Virus record (IMG/VR): IMGVR_UViG_3300008266_000068
Span: 1 to 57,973 of that record
DNA length: 57,973 nucleotides
Direction: 5' to 3' (one strand)
Source of the DNA: a virus
The notes under the pieces were generated by a model, which was given only the letters and a program-made list of their open reading frames with translations, was not told the DNA's origin and did not search any database. Of this stretch, positions 9,095 through 19,098 are shown piece after piece; position 1 is the stretch's first letter; the number at the start of each line of letters is the position of its first letter. The position numbers were made by a program, and so were the translations under genes.

Positions 9095-9422
9095 TATTGT
9101 TTAAAACGGTTTTATTATATAAAAAATCAAAAATCTTTATCATGCAGTTTTGATTTTTATAATTACTAAAAAAGTAAATTATATCGAAATCAATTGTAAA
9201 ATCATCAATATTAAAAACTGAATTATTAATAAGAGTTTTAAAAAAATTATCAAATAATAAATGTTCCAATTCATCTTGAGTAAGATAAAAATTTTGAACT
9301 TCATTAGAATCATAAGTTTCAAAAATAAAATAAACTCCCATACAACAATCGCATAATCTTATAGATAAATATCTTATAGTATGATGAATTAAAGGTTCGT
9401 TATTATTGCTGTTATCAAACAT
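9084..9422 (-). CDS. Hypothetical small acidic protein
   Basis: This 112-residue protein is the first gene of the replication run after the tail genes. It is acidic and rich in Asn, Phe and Tyr, with no recognisable domain and no membrane segment. A CDCCMGVYF segment near residue 25 is its only cysteine-rich feature. It overlaps the next gene by 11 bases and is separated by 44 bases of featureless AT-rich DNA from the structural gene before it. Function unknown. Confidence 0.6.
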   Translation of the reverse strand: MFDNSNNNEPLIHHTIRYLSIRLCDCCMGVYFIFETYDSNEVQNFYLTQDELEHLLFDNFFKTLINNSVFNIDDFTIDFDIIYFFSNYKNQNCMIKIFDFLYNKTVLNNNEY

Positions 9423-9466
9423 AATACAATTATAATAACAATTTTTAAAAGAAAAATCTCTTTATA

Positions 9467-10045
9467 TTAATAAGCGATCTTTATAGAAAAACTATCACTC
9501 TTTTCGTTGTAAAAATTATCTTCATTTGAATGAGCTTCAAGTAAAGTTGTGCAGGAATTAAAAATAAATTTACCAGTATTGTCGAAATAATTTGTATTAG
9601 TATCATCGATTGTTTTTTTCAACCAAATTCCTATTACTTCATTAATAGCAAAAGATGCAATAGTTAAAGCATTTCCAATTTGATCTATATCCGTAAACGA
9701 TGCGGCAATAGGAATATCCGTTTCGTTTTCAATTGTTTCAAATACGTTTTGATTATTAACGTCTACAGCTGGTGAAACTAACGCACCTTCAAATTTACAT
9801 ATACACCCTACTGCTTTTTCAGTATAAATTTTAACATCAGTTTGAATACTACCTGACGTATTCATTAATGATATTAATCTATAAACTGTTTTCTTTTCTT
9901 TTATATCTTGTATTGTAACGTCATTAAATATTGAATTTTTAACACCATTTTTAATCTGTGAAATAGACGGGTACGCACCTAAAGATAACCAACTGTAAGG
10001 TTGTGTTCCACCTGCTGATTTTGAACCCGAATAAAATAGTAACAT
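9467..10045 (-). CDS. Tail-fibre-associated virion protein (probable)
   Basis: The 192-residue product begins MLLFYSGSKSAGGTQP and continues with Gly/Ser/Thr-rich beta-type sequence. The segment IASFAINEVIGIWLKKTID looks like a strand-turn-strand motif seen in phage baseplate and fibre components. No catalytic motif, membrane segment or signal peptide is present. It directly follows the collar-domain fibre gene with a 10-base gap and is the last structural gene before the replication genes. A fibre cap or accessory role is inference from position and composition. Confidence 0.6.
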   Translation of the reverse strand: MLLFYSGSKSAGGTQPYSWLSLGAYPSISQIKNGVKNSIFNDVTIQDIKEKKTVYRLISLMNTSGSIQTDVKIYTEKAVGCICKFEGALVSPAVDVNNQNVFETIENETDIPIAASFTDIDQIGNALTIASFAINEVIGIWLKKTIDDTNTNYFDNTGKFIFNSCTTLLEAHSNEDNFYNEKSDSFSIKIAY

Positions 10046-10055
10046 ATTTATTGTT

Positions 10056-12242
10056 TTAAGCTGTTCTCATTATATACCAAAGCGGTTTAAAAGGTGGTCT
10101 GTTTTCATGTGGATCAGAAGCAGTTAAATTAATATCTTGTTCAGTTCCATAAGAAGTCTGATTACTTCCACCATTTAATGGGATTTCTATACCATTCATT
10201 TTTATAGCAGCTATTCCTGTTGCTATACCGCCATCAATATCATCAACTTTTACACTTACAGTAAGTTTACCTTTTTCAGCGTTTGTAAGTGTATGTGTTT
10301 CTGAACCACCGCTATCACCTATATCGTAATCGCCTGCGACATCGCTAGCACCAACTGCAAAAATACCTCTTCTATCTACAGTTCCATTTTGTCCATTACA
10401 TCTTGCAAAACCTTTCCAGTTCCATTTTCCTAATCCAGTACCATCCCATTTTGTTTCATCAACTTGTTCAATTGAAATTACTTCATATTGTTTAGTTGTA
10501 TGTCTTTTAACGACATCATCAAAATATTGCGACGTAAAAGGATTAAATAATATTGATTCGTTTGCAGGTAATGGCAATACATATTGTCCACTTGAATTTA
10601 AATATACATTATCAACACCGGAATATGCATTTACAGATATTACAACACCGTTAATAAACGCTGTACCTGCTGTTACATCTATTGTACCACCGTTATCAGT
10701 AACAATACATCCTTTTAATATTATAGGTTCGTTAAATCCTAAAAGCAAAGCGATAAATCCTGAAGAAAAACTTCCACTTACTGAAGTAAGTAAATAAACA
10801 AGAGAATTTGAATAAGTAGTTCTTACTGGACTTACTATTAAATCACCTAACGAATCAAATTGATTTTCATTGTAATATCCATTAGTAACATCATCTGCAA
10901 TATTTATATACTGCGTATAATCATTTACTGTTTTGTATCTTGTTTTTATTAAATACTGTGTTTGAGTAGTTGAATTAATAGGCACGTTACAAAAACCATA
11001 TTTATCGTTGATGTTGAATTTAAAAAAGAATTCATTTTTTGTACCTACTTCAAGAAAAGAAAAATTTACTTCTTCTGCATTTGGCGTTAATAAAATATTA
11101 TCGGTATACAATGTTACGCCACCATCTGAAGAAAAATCTTCTATAATTAATCTATCCAATCTACATTTAACACCACCACCTGATAATGTAACAGATAAAA
11201 TATTACTATAAATTCCTTTTGGTGAATATAAACGCCATCCAACAAATTGATCAGCAACAATAGTTGAAATATCTTTTATTAAACCACCTTCTGCATTAGA
11301 TAAAAAAACTTCATTTAATGTAGTATCTACTGACCATGTTGAGCTTCTTACTCCCCACGACATTCTAACGTTATTAGATTGTTTATTTGAAAAAGAATTT
11401 TCCCACCTTATTTGATCAATAGCTGTTATTGAATTTGATAAAATCTGAATTTGTTTATAAACATCGTTGTCTAATAAAATTTCAGTTCTTTTATCTTGTA
11501 TGTCAATAATATATGTACTACCTCCTTCAATTCTTGCGCGAACACGAGCTAAATAAAATTCTACACCAGCAACTTTTGTAGGAGCAACGTTTGGCGTCGA
11601 TTCTTCAACTAATTCTATAGTACTTGAATCATAAACAAAAGGAAATTTATTTAATGTAGGAACTACTATTCCCGGTGTAAAAGTTCCAACTATCTGTAAC
11701 TGTAAATCAGTTTCAGATTGAAAAACATCACCTTGTAATATTGCAGCCGTATCTGAAGATACTTCAATTATATCGTATTCACCAGTATTTAAAGTAGCGT
11801 TTGCAAATTTTACTCTTACTTGAAAATTAGGATAACCTCTTAATACTTTAGTTAATTCACTTGATACACCTGTTAAATTACCTGATGTATCAATTGAAAA
11901 CGTACCTTGCTCAACGTTTGTAGATATATAACTGCATTTCACCCAATACCAAATATCTTGAAAAGGTATGGATATTTTTTTAATATCGTTAAGTAAAATT
12001 AATTCACAGTTTTTATCAATAGCTTTAAGCTGCTGTATTCTTATTTTAAAATTAACAAGGTCTTCAACTTCAACTTTTCCATTTTGAAAACTAGAATCTG
12101 TATATGGATTTTTAATTATCCCGGGAGATAACATTTTTTGTGTAAAGTGTTGACGCCATCCTTTTTTATCAAGAAAAAGTTTAAATCTTTCTAATTCGTT
12201 TTTTCCTATAAACAAATCATTTGAAAATTTTACTTCACTCAT
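10056..12242 (-). CDS. Tail fibre / baseplate protein with tail-collar domain
   Basis: The 728-residue protein ends in a phage tail-collar-like domain. About residues 610-728 include GKWNWKGFARCNGQN, VDRRGIFAVGASD, and a C-terminus HENRPPFKPLWYIMRTA that matches the closing motif of collar-domain fibres. The N-terminal 200 residues (RQHFTQKMLSPGI) look like a baseplate attachment region, and the middle is beta-rich. The protein probably sits at the baseplate periphery and takes part in adsorption. It follows a 168-residue unknown and precedes a fibre-associated gene, closing the tail module. There is no chaperone domain or signal peptide. The exact receptor is not deducible. Confidence 0.8.
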   Translation of the reverse strand: MSEVKFSNDLFIGKNELERFKLFLDKKGWRQHFTQKMLSPGIIKNPYTDSSFQNGKVEVEDLVNFKIRIQQLKAIDKNCELILLNDIKKISIPFQDIWYWVKCSYISTNVEQGTFSIDTSGNLTGVSSELTKVLRGYPNFQVRVKFANATLNTGEYDIIEVSSDTAAILQGDVFQSETDLQLQIVGTFTPGIVVPTLNKFPFVYDSSTIELVEESTPNVAPTKVAGVEFYLARVRARIEGGSTYIIDIQDKRTEILLDNDVYKQIQILSNSITAIDQIRWENSFSNKQSNNVRMSWGVRSSTWSVDTTLNEVFLSNAEGGLIKDISTIVADQFVGWRLYSPKGIYSNILSVTLSGGGVKCRLDRLIIEDFSSDGGVTLYTDNILLTPNAEEVNFSFLEVGTKNEFFFKFNINDKYGFCNVPINSTTQTQYLIKTRYKTVNDYTQYINIADDVTNGYYNENQFDSLGDLIVSPVRTTYSNSLVYLLTSVSGSFSSGFIALLLGFNEPIILKGCIVTDNGGTIDVTAGTAFINGVVISVNAYSGVDNVYLNSSGQYVLPLPANESILFNPFTSQYFDDVVKRHTTKQYEVISIEQVDETKWDGTGLGKWNWKGFARCNGQNGTVDRRGIFAVGASDVAGDYDIGDSGGSETHTLTNAEKGKLTVSVKVDDIDGGIATGIAAIKMNGIEIPLNGGSNQTSYGTEQDINLTASDPHENRPPFKPLWYIMRTA

Positions 12243-12259
12243 TTTAATTTTTTTTAAAT

Positions 12260-12766
12260 TTAACTTAAAACTTTTATTTCGTAATTTTTATTAATTAACG
12301 AATTAAAAGGATCGAATTTATAAACTTTACTTGCAACTTCTTCAACACCATTTGTAAACAATACTATATTATCTGTTACATTTTTAAAAATTATATCTCC
12401 GTGCGATACTAATCCAACACCAACAGCATTATCTAAAGTAACGCGAACAAAATATTCATTTTGTTGAATATCATATTCTATTTCTTGTCCATAAGTCAAA
12501 TAAGGATTAAAATCATAAATAAGTAATCCACTATTTTTATTATAGATTGATACTTTTGTAATAACGCAATCTTGTAAACTTTCAGTAAAATTAACTATTT
12601 TTATTTTATTAATAGTTGAATTTAAATCTATACACGTAGGATGATTTATTACATTTGGAATATAATTACTATCACCTACGTTATTATCTTCAAGAAATTC
12701 AGTTTGTGCATATTGCATTGTTCCTGAATATGCTAAAATTCTTTTTTTGTATGCTCTTTGCGACAT
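12260..12766 (-). CDS. Hypothetical baseplate/fibre component
   Basis: This 168-residue protein has the alternating hydrophobic/polar pattern of a beta-sandwich, with several strand-like segments (KIKIVNFTESLQDCVITKV, YFVRVTLDNAVGVGLVSHG). No family is recognised. It lies two bases after the 1002-residue wedge-like protein and 17 bases before the collar fibre, so it is probably a connector between the baseplate wedge and the fibres. There is no membrane segment or catalytic motif. Confidence 0.6.
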   Translation of the reverse strand: MSQRAYKKRILAYSGTMQYAQTEFLEDNNVGDSNYIPNVINHPTCIDLNSTINKIKIVNFTESLQDCVITKVSIYNKNSGLLIYDFNPYLTYGQEIEYDIQQNEYFVRVTLDNAVGVGLVSHGDIIFKNVTDNIVLFTNGVEEVASKVYKFDPFNSLINKNYEIKVLS

Positions 12767-12768
12767 AA

Positions 12769-15700
12769 TTAAATTATTTCTTCTATTGTAACATAAATAT
12801 TTGGAGTCATTCCTAAAAATTCCAAATCAACAACAGGTGATGTATAATCTTGTTGAAAAAATATAACACCACTTGTACCCCAAACAGTAATTCGCATTTT
12901 TACACCTAAATTAGATGCTGAAATTAATATTTTAAATGAACCTCCTAAATCGCTAATTTTAGACTGATAATCGGCACTTCCTATATCGCTATGTTGTTTT
13001 ACAAGAACATAGCTAAGTCCGTCAAAAACGTAATATCTAACGTCGTGTGTTATATTTGAACCAACAATCTTAACAGTTTCATATTGATAAATACATAAAT
13101 CTGTACAATCACACAATGCTGTTTGTTCATATCCTATCCACGTAAGTTTTCTAAATAAAACAAGAATTTTATTTGCTATATGCGTTTTTAATAAATCAAA
13201 AGTTACATTATTAATTCCTATTAAATATTTTGTTTCGCCATTACATGAAACTTCATATCCAGCTATTGCCGGAAGTACTGGTGCGAATGAAGGAGTTTCT
13301 TCAGCAAATACTTTTAAACTATAAGTTTTATTTTGAATAATTTTTTGCGCAGTTGATTCTACAGGATTATCATTTTCCAATGAATAAAAAGTTAAATCAC
13401 CTGCTGTAATTTCAGCTCTTGCAAATCCTACCCAAGATTCTTTTTTAACTTCCAATACAAATTCACCTCCATCAATTTCATCATTAATTGTACATATAGA
13501 TTCATCGTCAACTATAGTACAACCATTTGTAGCTGCTGTTATTTTTAATTTAAAATTTAATGGACCTGTACCTACATGTATATTTGTTACAACAGGTATT
13601 ATTTTTTGTGTTTCACCAGATAAAAAAGTAACGTTTGAAGATATAGCTGAATAATTTACACCTGCAGTCGCCGTACCATCTTCAGTTTCATAACTTACAA
13701 CAGTAGTAGCACCTATATCTGCTATTCTATCTATCGCAAAATAAGCAACGTTTCCTTCTGTTACTACTATATCGTTACTAAAAGTTACTCGTTGATTATA
13801 TTCTGTATCTAATTTTACTCTTAAATAAATTTTTATATCAGCACTACAAATTGTATTTAAAACTGAATAAAATAAATCGGCTGTCAACGTGAACCAATTT
13901 ACGTTATCAAATGAATATTGTAAATCTTTTTTATAATTATGACTAAATAAAATACTATAATTATAATTTTCACTTATTACTATCTCTTGATCTGGTAACG
14001 GAACACCGTTATCAACATTTAAAAAATATTCAGAAATTGGTTTTAAAGTTCCGTTTTCATATATTTTTAAAAGCAATGAATAATCAGCATCATAATCTAC
14101 ATTCGTCCAATCAAAATATAGAAGTAATTTAAATGAATTATTTGAAATAATAGATTCAGGTTGTAAATCATTTAAATACGATATTTTATGAACTATATTA
14201 TACGGTAATAAATAATGAGATAAAACATCTTCTATTTTATCTTTATCGTTTTCACTATTATTTAATAACCAAATTGATAAAAAGTTTTTAACGCCCATTA
14301 AAAACCTTTCATAAGTTGTATATGCAGGTGTAATTCTAAAATCAGATATTGTAACTTCTTCTTCAGTTGGTACTGTAATTTTTAAATAAGGTACTATGTA
14401 TTTATTAGATTCTTTAAATCTGTAATTAAGAGTACCATAAATTTTATCTGTAGTTTCAAATCCCGTTTCTAAAAATCCGTAAATAAACAACCTTACCATT
14501 TTATAATCACCGTAAGTATTTATTACTTTACCACTTAATGCCAATACCTGATCTGATATTCCAGCTGCATCAGAAATTGTATCTGCAGAATAATCTACTT
14601 TAAAAGTTTTTACGCCAAAATCAATATTTATAGCACCTGGGTTACCCGTGTTTTTTATTAAAAATGTACATTCGTAAGAAAGATACGGATTTATTTTTAT
14701 AAGTTTACCTGTTCCAGAATAATCAAATCCATTAAACGCTCCACCACCGGGTGTGATAATAAACTGTAAAACTTTTTTATCGCCTTCTAAAACTATCGAT
14801 GCGTTACTACTATCAATAATTGGATAAAGTGATAAATCTTTAAACTGTGTTTTTTCATAAGCTTTATTAGCGTTTATGTTAAAAAACATTCCTTTATATA
14901 AAGGTGAACAATTATTAACATTCCAAGAAAAATGTTCTGGCTTAAATAAAGCAAATATAAATTCATCGGTTTTATTATAACAGATTAATCTTAAAAATTC
15001 TCCTGTTATACCTACAGTACCATCGATATTATCTTCATCTTTAATTACGTTATATGTACCTCGTTTTGCAAATTCATTATATAATGATTTTCGAATATTG
15101 TTTAATTCCTCATTTGTTTCATCGCCACATAAATACATTCCCCACTGCGTTAAATATTCTAATAATAAATTAGAGCAACTTGAATTATTATCTTTTATTT
15201 TTGTTATCTTTCTTGCGAAATAAACGTAATAAGAAAAGAATTTAGATACACTTAACCAAAAATCTATAAAATCTTTATCTTCAAAATTATCTGAAAAAGC
15301 TCTTTCAATATAAACAGGTAATAAATTTTGTCTGTAAATTTTTTCAGTTACATTTAAATACCAGTTTAATAAATTTAAATCAGTATTTTCAAACAAACAT
15401 TTAAAATCAGACATATTAAAATAAAAATCCAAAGCATCATTTGTATTATCTTGAAGCGTTGCTTGAATTTCTGTATCTTCCCATGTAGCAGGATCAACAT
15501 TATTACTTCCTTCTCTTGTATATTTATATTGTAAAAATAATGGTTTGTTAGGTTGTACCTGTACATTAGTTAAATTGTCAATATTTAATAACTGCCAAGG
15601 CGCCCATAAGATATTATCAAAAGAATAAGAAAATTCTCTTTTAAATTGAATATCAACTGTTTCACCAATAACAGATTCTGAATATGATAGTAATGCTATC

Positions 15701-15777
15701 AATCCTATTGCTGGTATATCAGTTTTTAAAAAAAGAATATCACCACTTGCTGTTGTTATGTTTTCTACTACTGCCAT
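12769..15777 (-). CDS. Large baseplate/fibre protein with Calx-beta domain
   Basis: The 1002-residue protein has an N-terminal half consistent with a baseplate wedge protein: after a beta-rich start, residues about 120-270 are helical (LLNWYLNVTEKIYRQNLLP, TQWGMYLCGDETNEEL) and resemble tail protein I-type modules. Residues about 670-768 are a Calx-beta-like domain, shown by VTEGNVAYFAIDRI, GTATAGVNYSAI and VTFLSGETQKIIPV. Such domains often bind calcium and serve as adhesion spacers. The C-terminal 220 residues are beta-rich and unassigned. The gene sits between the baseplate J region and the collar fibre, so the protein may link wedge to fibre and reach toward the host surface. Confidence 0.75.
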   Translation of the reverse strand: MAVVENITTASGDILFLKTDIPAIGLIALLSYSESVIGETVDIQFKREFSYSFDNILWAPWQLLNIDNLTNVQVQPNKPLFLQYKYTREGSNNVDPATWEDTEIQATLQDNTNDALDFYFNMSDFKCLFENTDLNLLNWYLNVTEKIYRQNLLPVYIERAFSDNFEDKDFIDFWLSVSKFFSYYVYFARKITKIKDNNSSCSNLLLEYLTQWGMYLCGDETNEELNNIRKSLYNEFAKRGTYNVIKDEDNIDGTVGITGEFLRLICYNKTDEFIFALFKPEHFSWNVNNCSPLYKGMFFNINANKAYEKTQFKDLSLYPIIDSSNASIVLEGDKKVLQFIITPGGGAFNGFDYSGTGKLIKINPYLSYECTFLIKNTGNPGAINIDFGVKTFKVDYSADTISDAAGISDQVLALSGKVINTYGDYKMVRLFIYGFLETGFETTDKIYGTLNYRFKESNKYIVPYLKITVPTEEEVTISDFRITPAYTTYERFLMGVKNFLSIWLLNNSENDKDKIEDVLSHYLLPYNIVHKISYLNDLQPESIISNNSFKLLLYFDWTNVDYDADYSLLLKIYENGTLKPISEYFLNVDNGVPLPDQEIVISENYNYSILFSHNYKKDLQYSFDNVNWFTLTADLFYSVLNTICSADIKIYLRVKLDTEYNQRVTFSNDIVVTEGNVAYFAIDRIADIGATTVVSYETEDGTATAGVNYSAISSNVTFLSGETQKIIPVVTNIHVGTGPLNFKLKITAATNGCTIVDDESICTINDEIDGGEFVLEVKKESWVGFARAEITAGDLTFYSLENDNPVESTAQKIIQNKTYSLKVFAEETPSFAPVLPAIAGYEVSCNGETKYLIGINNVTFDLLKTHIANKILVLFRKLTWIGYEQTALCDCTDLCIYQYETVKIVGSNITHDVRYYVFDGLSYVLVKQHSDIGSADYQSKISDLGGSFKILISASNLGVKMRITVWGTSGVIFFQQDYTSPVVDLEFLGMTPNIYVTIEEII

Positions 15778-15780
15778 TTT

Positions 15781-16086
15781 TTAATTTTCGTCGTATATTA
15801 AATCTCCAGTTGTTTGATCTACATAATAATCTAACGATTCATTGTTTTGAGTAGGTTCTATATCAAAAGAAGAAATAGTTGCTTCACCATTTGTTTGATC
15901 AAATAAAACATCTACTTTTTCATTTCTTAAAATGATATTTAATTCACCTGTTGCGTTATTACTTTGATTATTTAATGAACATAATAAAATGTTAGGTTTT
16001 TTTGCTTTAAAAAAACATAACAAATAAGCTAATAACGTTTGAATGTTATAAGTATGTTCTGTTGTAGATGTTACGTATATACTCAT
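15781..16086 (-). CDS. Small baseplate-region protein
   Basis: This is an unrecognised 101-residue protein. It starts with helix-forming sequence (TYNIQTLLAYLLCFFKAK) and continues with acidic beta-type sequence containing a repeated VDQTTG/FDQTNG pattern. It overlaps the baseplate J gene stop by four bases (ATGA) and ends three bases before the 1002-residue protein, so it is probably translated with both. A small wedge-assembly partner is inferred from position. Confidence 0.65.
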   Translation of the reverse strand: MSIYVTSTTEHTYNIQTLLAYLLCFFKAKKPNILLCSLNNQSNNATGELNIILRNEKVDVLFDQTNGEATISSFDIEPTQNNESLDYYVDQTTGDLIYDEN

Positions 16087-17291
16087 ATGTTTCCTACTAC
16101 AGTTGTTTGAAAATTAATATCTGGATCATTTGGATAATAAGTAGGTGTTAAAACTGAAAACCCTTGAATTAACTGCCCTTGTTGATTTCTCATTATAAAA
16201 CCTCTTAATCTTGGTAATTGATATTTATTTACTTTTATATCAACTCTTGGGAAAAAATATTGATCGTATACATATTTAACTCCCTGCGTTGATTTTACTA
16301 TCTGTAAAATATCATCCCACTCTATTTTTTGTTTTACAGGATTAAAAAATCTATGATCGTAAAGTCTGTTTAATCTTAACTGAATTTCAATACGGACATT
16401 ATCTGGATTTGCGTTATTATATAATTCACAGCGAAAATCAATATCGTACGGATAGTATTGCATATTTTGTAATTCACATCCATAATTTTCAGATCCAAAA
16501 ACTGGATTGTCTGATATACATAAAAAATTACCAGCACGTGATAATAAATCAGATAATTCAGAATTACTTAACGCAGCTGCATTTTGAGTTGCAATTGAAA
16601 GTATATTTTTTCCACTATCTGATATACCATTAAAAAAAACTTTTAAAACGTTAGTATTTACTTTCATAAACGCTTGTTCAATTGCTGAAGGTGTATTTCT
16701 TGCTAAAATATTTGGACCTTCTTTTATTCTTAATCTTAACGATCTATCGTCTTCATTATCTCTACCACCAGAAGCACTTACTTCGTTTATTACTGCAATA
16801 TTACCTACAGGAGGTGATACCATATTAATAAGTGATAAAGGTTTAACGTTTGTTTTTTTACCTGTATTAATAGAACGTACTTTTACATATTCAAAACCTA
16901 ATGAACCTATTGAAAAATCATCTTCAAATTCAAATACAATTCCATCTTGTCCTGATATTTTATTTACTAATTTAGAATAATTAGTTCCAACGGCTCCCAC
17001 TACTCTTAAATAAACTGAAGAACCGATTGCGCTATAACGAGGAGCTATTCCATGATTTTCAGCAACTTCATCTAAAAAAGTTCCGTATGCAGTATCAGGA
17101 AACATTTTTGAAAATGCTAACGCAATATCTTTTTCTGCCTTACCAGAAATTTTAGCAACACCAGATGCAACTCCTGATAATACAGATTCATCAGATACTT
17201 TAGATACTTTACTTGTTGTATTTATTAAAGCTTCAAGAAATAATAATTTCCTGAATTGAGTAGTTGAAGGAGTAATTGGTGAGTTTGACAT
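16083..17291 (-). CDS. Baseplate J-like wedge protein
   Basis: The 402-residue protein matches the baseplate J / T4 gp6 wedge family. The signature ASGGRDNEDDRSLRLRI, followed by ILARNTPSAIEQAFM, is the conserved core of that family, preceded by the usual GTFLDEVAENHGI helix near residue 75. These proteins form the ring that triggers sheath contraction. It is preceded by a LysM-like baseplate protein with a 14-base gap and followed by a four-base overlap. The length is typical. No unusual residues were seen. Confidence 0.88.
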   Translation of the reverse strand: MSNSPITPSTTQFRKLLFLEALINTTSKVSKVSDESVLSGVASGVAKISGKAEKDIALAFSKMFPDTAYGTFLDEVAENHGIAPRYSAIGSSVYLRVVGAVGTNYSKLVNKISGQDGIVFEFEDDFSIGSLGFEYVKVRSINTGKKTNVKPLSLINMVSPPVGNIAVINEVSASGGRDNEDDRSLRLRIKEGPNILARNTPSAIEQAFMKVNTNVLKVFFNGISDSGKNILSIATQNAAALSNSELSDLLSRAGNFLCISDNPVFGSENYGCELQNMQYYPYDIDFRCELYNNANPDNVRIEIQLRLNRLYDHRFFNPVKQKIEWDDILQIVKSTQGVKYVYDQYFFPRVDIKVNKYQLPRLRGFIMRNQQGQLIQGFSVLTPTYYPNDPDINFQTTVVGNI

Positions 17292-17305
17292 ATCATCAAA
17301 ATTAA

Positions 17306-18232
17306 TTAAAATTGTAACTGTTGATTAATAATTTCATTAGTTCTTGTTTTTACCTCATAATCTATTAACACTGAATCGTCTATTTGTTTAAATGAAATTA
17401 TATTAAATTCTGAAAAAGAATCGTCGTTATCAAAATTACTATTCAATTGTCTAACAATAACAGGATAATTTAAAAAACCTGAACTTACACCTACAACAAA
17501 GTTTTTTGATATTCCATGTTCTGGAAAATCTGGATTATCGCCTTGTTTTAATCCAGCCAATATTTCACATGATTGTAATGCGCAATCTAAACCTGTTACA
17601 GTATTTAAATCGTTATCTATAAAAGATAATTTTTTAGCAATATCTTTTCCTTTTATTGTTTCTTCGTCAATTAAATCAATAATTGAATCTATTTGTAATT
17701 TTTTTAATCCAGATATACGTAACGGTAATTTTATAAAAACATTTCCTTCTGAAGTATATTTTTCTTCTTCTAAATCATTATCATACGCTATATCAAACCA
17801 CGAATCTAAAAAATTATCTGAATTTAAAATTTCATATGCTATTTGCTCCAAAGTTTCGTTTTGTCTGATAATGTAATTCATTTCAGGACTTTGACTTTCA
17901 AGTAATGAATTTTTAAAAAACTTACCCCATTTATTAGCGTTTAATAAAGTATCAATAGAACTTTCAATTATATCAATGTTTTCAATTAATTCAAAAAAAC
18001 GAATATCTGAACCTAACGCATGTCTATTAATATCAAAATTTCTATTAATATCGATTATTGTTATTTTGAGCTGATTTAATGCTGATTTAACCCTGGGCAT
18101 TAAAAAAACGTTTAAATCATCGGAACTTCTTGAAAATCTTGAAAGAATAGCGCTAGACACAGTAAAAAACGGTATTAAGTCGTATCCTGTTATTTCTTTG
18201 AATTTTTGTATTATGTTATCTGAAAATGTCAT
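17306..18232 (-). CDS. Baseplate protein with LysM-like segment
   Basis: The 308-residue product has a LysM-like segment near residues 118-155 (YIIRQNETLEQIAYEIL), a fold often used in phage tail proteins to clamp other subunits. The later part (LDCALQSCEILAGLKQGD, then FPEHG) resembles the core of gp25-like wedge proteins, but less clearly. It begins at the stop of the preceding tail gene with a one-base overlap (TAATG) and precedes baseplate J. I read it as an inner-wedge component joining hub and J-ring. Family assignment is tentative; the structural role is well supported by position. Confidence 0.7.
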   Translation of the reverse strand: MTFSDNIIQKFKEITGYDLIPFFTVSSAILSRFSRSSDDLNVFLMPRVKSALNQLKITIIDINRNFDINRHALGSDIRFFELIENIDIIESSIDTLLNANKWGKFFKNSLLESQSPEMNYIIRQNETLEQIAYEILNSDNFLDSWFDIAYDNDLEEEKYTSEGNVFIKLPLRISGLKKLQIDSIIDLIDEETIKGKDIAKKLSFIDNDLNTVTGLDCALQSCEILAGLKQGDNPDFPEHGISKNFVVGVSSGFLNYPVIVRQLNSNFDNDDSFSEFNIISFKQIDDSVLIDYEVKTRTNEIINQQLQF

Positions 18233-19098
18233 TATCCAAAAATTAAATTACTTATTGATGAAATTCCTCTTCCCGGTCCGTCTACATTATAAATACCTGA
18301 TAAAGAATTTGCAGTTTTTCCAACTTTAAATAAAGCAGAATTTCTAAATAAATCTTCACTATTTACGAATTTATTTACGAATTTAAAAACATCTTGCGCA
18401 CGTTGTTGAGTAAACTGATTTATAGATAAACTTTTTCTAAAATCATTTACAAATGATTCAGCTGGTGCGATAGCAGTCATTTGTAAAATATATTGCCAAA
18501 TCATATTTGTATCTTGGGACATATCACTTGAAATATCGTTTACTCTTACAACATACGATTCATTTAAAGCTAAATTATAAAATAATAATGTTCTTGGTTT
18601 ACCATCATCAACAACTCTTGATTCATTTACTATTCGCATTAGTATTTTAAAACACCCGTAACCTGTTTTAACATTAGCATCAAAATCTTTTAATGTTACT
18701 TTACCTGTATTAAATTTCTTAGTTTTCTTAAAAGTATTTATTTGATTGTTAACATATTTAGATGCATTACCGATTGTATTTTTTCCAATTAAAAATTTTA
18801 ACCTTCTACCAAAATTACCATTAATCGTAATTTGCTTTGGAGTAAAAGTTTGGTTTGAAATTACAGCAACACCGCTCATTGTTTTTTGTATATTTTCAAC
18901 AGGTCTGTCACTTTGCTTAAATGACGATGGGTTTACTGGAAAAATAAAATACTCCATAGTTTTACCAGCTCCATCTAATAATTCAAATGCAAAAAGGTAT
19001 AATTCAAACTCATCTGGGTAGTTTGCGTTTAATGATATCTTACCCGCCGTTCTTAAAGAATCATTTACTCTATCAGTAACGTTTGATATACTACTCAT
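18232..19098 (-). CDS. Tail/baseplate adaptor protein
   Basis: I place the start at the second Met (19098), not the first (19140): this leaves a four-base ATGA overlap with the preceding stop, the usual arrangement here, and removes an unlikely Ser/Asn/Arg-rich 14-residue tail. The 288-residue product contains MEYFIFPVNPSSFKQSD and TPKQITINGNFGRRLKFLIG. This resembles phage tail proteins that link the tube end to the baseplate, in which an FPVNPSSF-like segment is common. The remainder is beta-rich, with no catalytic motif. It sits between the spike-region genes and the LysM-like wedge protein. Confidence 0.65.
   Translation of the reverse strand: MSSISNVTDRVNDSLRTAGKISLNANYPDEFELYLFAFELLDGAGKTMEYFIFPVNPSSFKQSDRPVENIQKTMSGVAVISNQTFTPKQITINGNFGRRLKFLIGKNTIGNASKYVNNQINTFKKTKKFNTGKVTLKDFDANVKTGYGCFKILMRIVNESRVVDDGKPRTLLFYNLALNESYVVRVNDISSDMSQDTNMIWQYILQMTAIAPAESFVNDFRKSLSINQFTQQRAQDVFKFVNKFVNSEDLFRNSALFKVGKTANSLSGIYNVDGPGRGISSISNLIFG

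Noticed and set aside
9417-9424. TATGTTTG promoter-like match at the structural/replication boundary
   Set aside because: It overlaps the start codon of the 112-residue gene and lacks a convincing -33 box.
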